Assembly (NCBI GenBank): GCA_963803015.1
Contig: CAWDKV010000003.1
Span: forward strand, 868,001-932,000
Length of the DNA stretch: 64,000 nucleotides
Direction of reading: 5' to 3'
From: Berkiella sp963803015
Lineage (GTDB): Bacteria; Pseudomonadota; Gammaproteobacteria; Berkiellales; Berkiellaceae
A program made the position numbers and the translations under genes. Below the pieces are notes generated by a model, which was not told the origin of the DNA, made no database searches, and was given only the letters and a program-made list of their open reading frames with translations. Positions 63,700 through 64,000 of the stretch are shown one piece after another (the first letter of the stretch is position 1; each line of letters starts with the position of its first letter).

Positions 63700-64000
63700 T
63701 TTTGCCTTTGACTAAGGTTTCTTTACTTAAAAATGCAAAAATAATGGCGCAAATCATACATATAGGTAGAGCGAGCGTGGCTTTCTGATATTCTTGTGCG
63801 GTAAAAGTGACTAAGCCATCGACAATATGGCTTCTGGCTTGCCACTCTAATAATTTGGCAAGTAGAGGCATCAGTAAAGCGCCCAACATGACCGATAGCA
63901 TATTGGCAATAGCCATTGAGAATCCTGCTTGACCTTTTTCGTGTAATTCACCCGCTGCAGCATAGGAGGCTATCATGCCCGTATTAGTGAGCCCATAGAG
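63689..64000 (-). CDS. MFS transporter, C-terminal part (cut by window end)
   Basis: The frame is open to the window edge (it reads LYGLTNTG before the first ATG at 63976). Visible are three membrane segments (AIANMLSVMLGALLMPLLA; LALPICMICAIIFAFL) of an MFS transporter, probably of the same MHS-like type as its neighbour, whose start it overlaps. Confidence 0.6.
   Translation of the reverse strand, partial: LYGLTNTGMIASYAAAGELHEKGQAGFSMAIANMLSVMLGALLMPLLAKLLEWQARSHIVDGLVTFTAQEYQKATLALPICMICAIIFAFLSKETLVKGKNGK

Overview
The window looks like chromosomal DNA of a host-associated gammaproteobacterium, probably of the order Legionellales (Legionella/Coxiella/Berkiella-like). This is inferred from gene content, not from a marker gene. 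It is A+T-rich and mixes ordinary bacterial genes (peptide deformylase, PurU, BioF, DacB, a YerC/TrpR-like regulator, tRNA-Arg) with eukaryotic-type or effector-like proteins: two F-box-like proteins with basic tails, an ankyrin array, a 1,200-residue protein ending in a SidE-type phosphodiesterase domain, and a 1,544-residue helical protein. Many genes carry frameshifts or internal stops, which suggests active decay (or, at homopolymers, sequence error).

Layout. 1-7.5 kb: F-box/ankyrin protein, a frameshifted membrane-associated gene, a dead AbiEi-like fragment and the SidE-like protein. 7.5-12.6 kb (minus strand): DUF1254/DUF1214 protein, ankyrin protein, DUF4328 membrane protein, peptide deformylase and a frameshifted GIY-YIG gene.

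12.6-33.7 kb is a composite island anchored at tRNA-Arg(TCG) (33596-33672, minus). Three copies of the 15-bp tRNA core (12646, 27815, 33626) divide it into two accreted units. The 27.7-kb copy extends into a 136-bp direct repeat of the tRNA 3' part and its flank. Unit A (about 15 kb) holds an AbiE-type toxin-antitoxin pair, acetyltransferases, an F-box protein, an IS3-type element, foreign gene remnants, a small peptide gene with an M61-like peptidase, a double-glycine-leader peptide, and a broken ABC exporter. Unit B (5.8 kb) holds a TIR-like nucleotide-binding protein, a two-gene zinc-ribbon/PD-(D/E)xK module, dead fragments, a MITE-like repeat and an ISL3-type element. No integrase is visible.

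33.7-40.3 kb: the giant helical protein, then a cluster of tiny genes. Three paralogous 67-78 residue proteins of an unrecognised family surround a hydrophobic Gly/Ala-rich peptide with a double-glycine leader. 40.4-49.1 kb: regulator, then a tightly packed sugar/glycan operon (methyltransferase, GT-C membrane protein, two nucleotide-sugar epimerases, GT2) and a TPR-sulfotransferase-methyltransferase fusion. 49-56.3 kb: bioF overlapping a lipoprotein hydrolase gene, and two tandem autotransporter-type genes. 56.2-64 kb: membrane protein, purU, a type III polyketide synthase cassette with two methyltransferases inserted between the 3' ends of purU and dacB (a 20-bp direct repeat marks both edges), dacB and two MFS transporters, the last cut by the window end.
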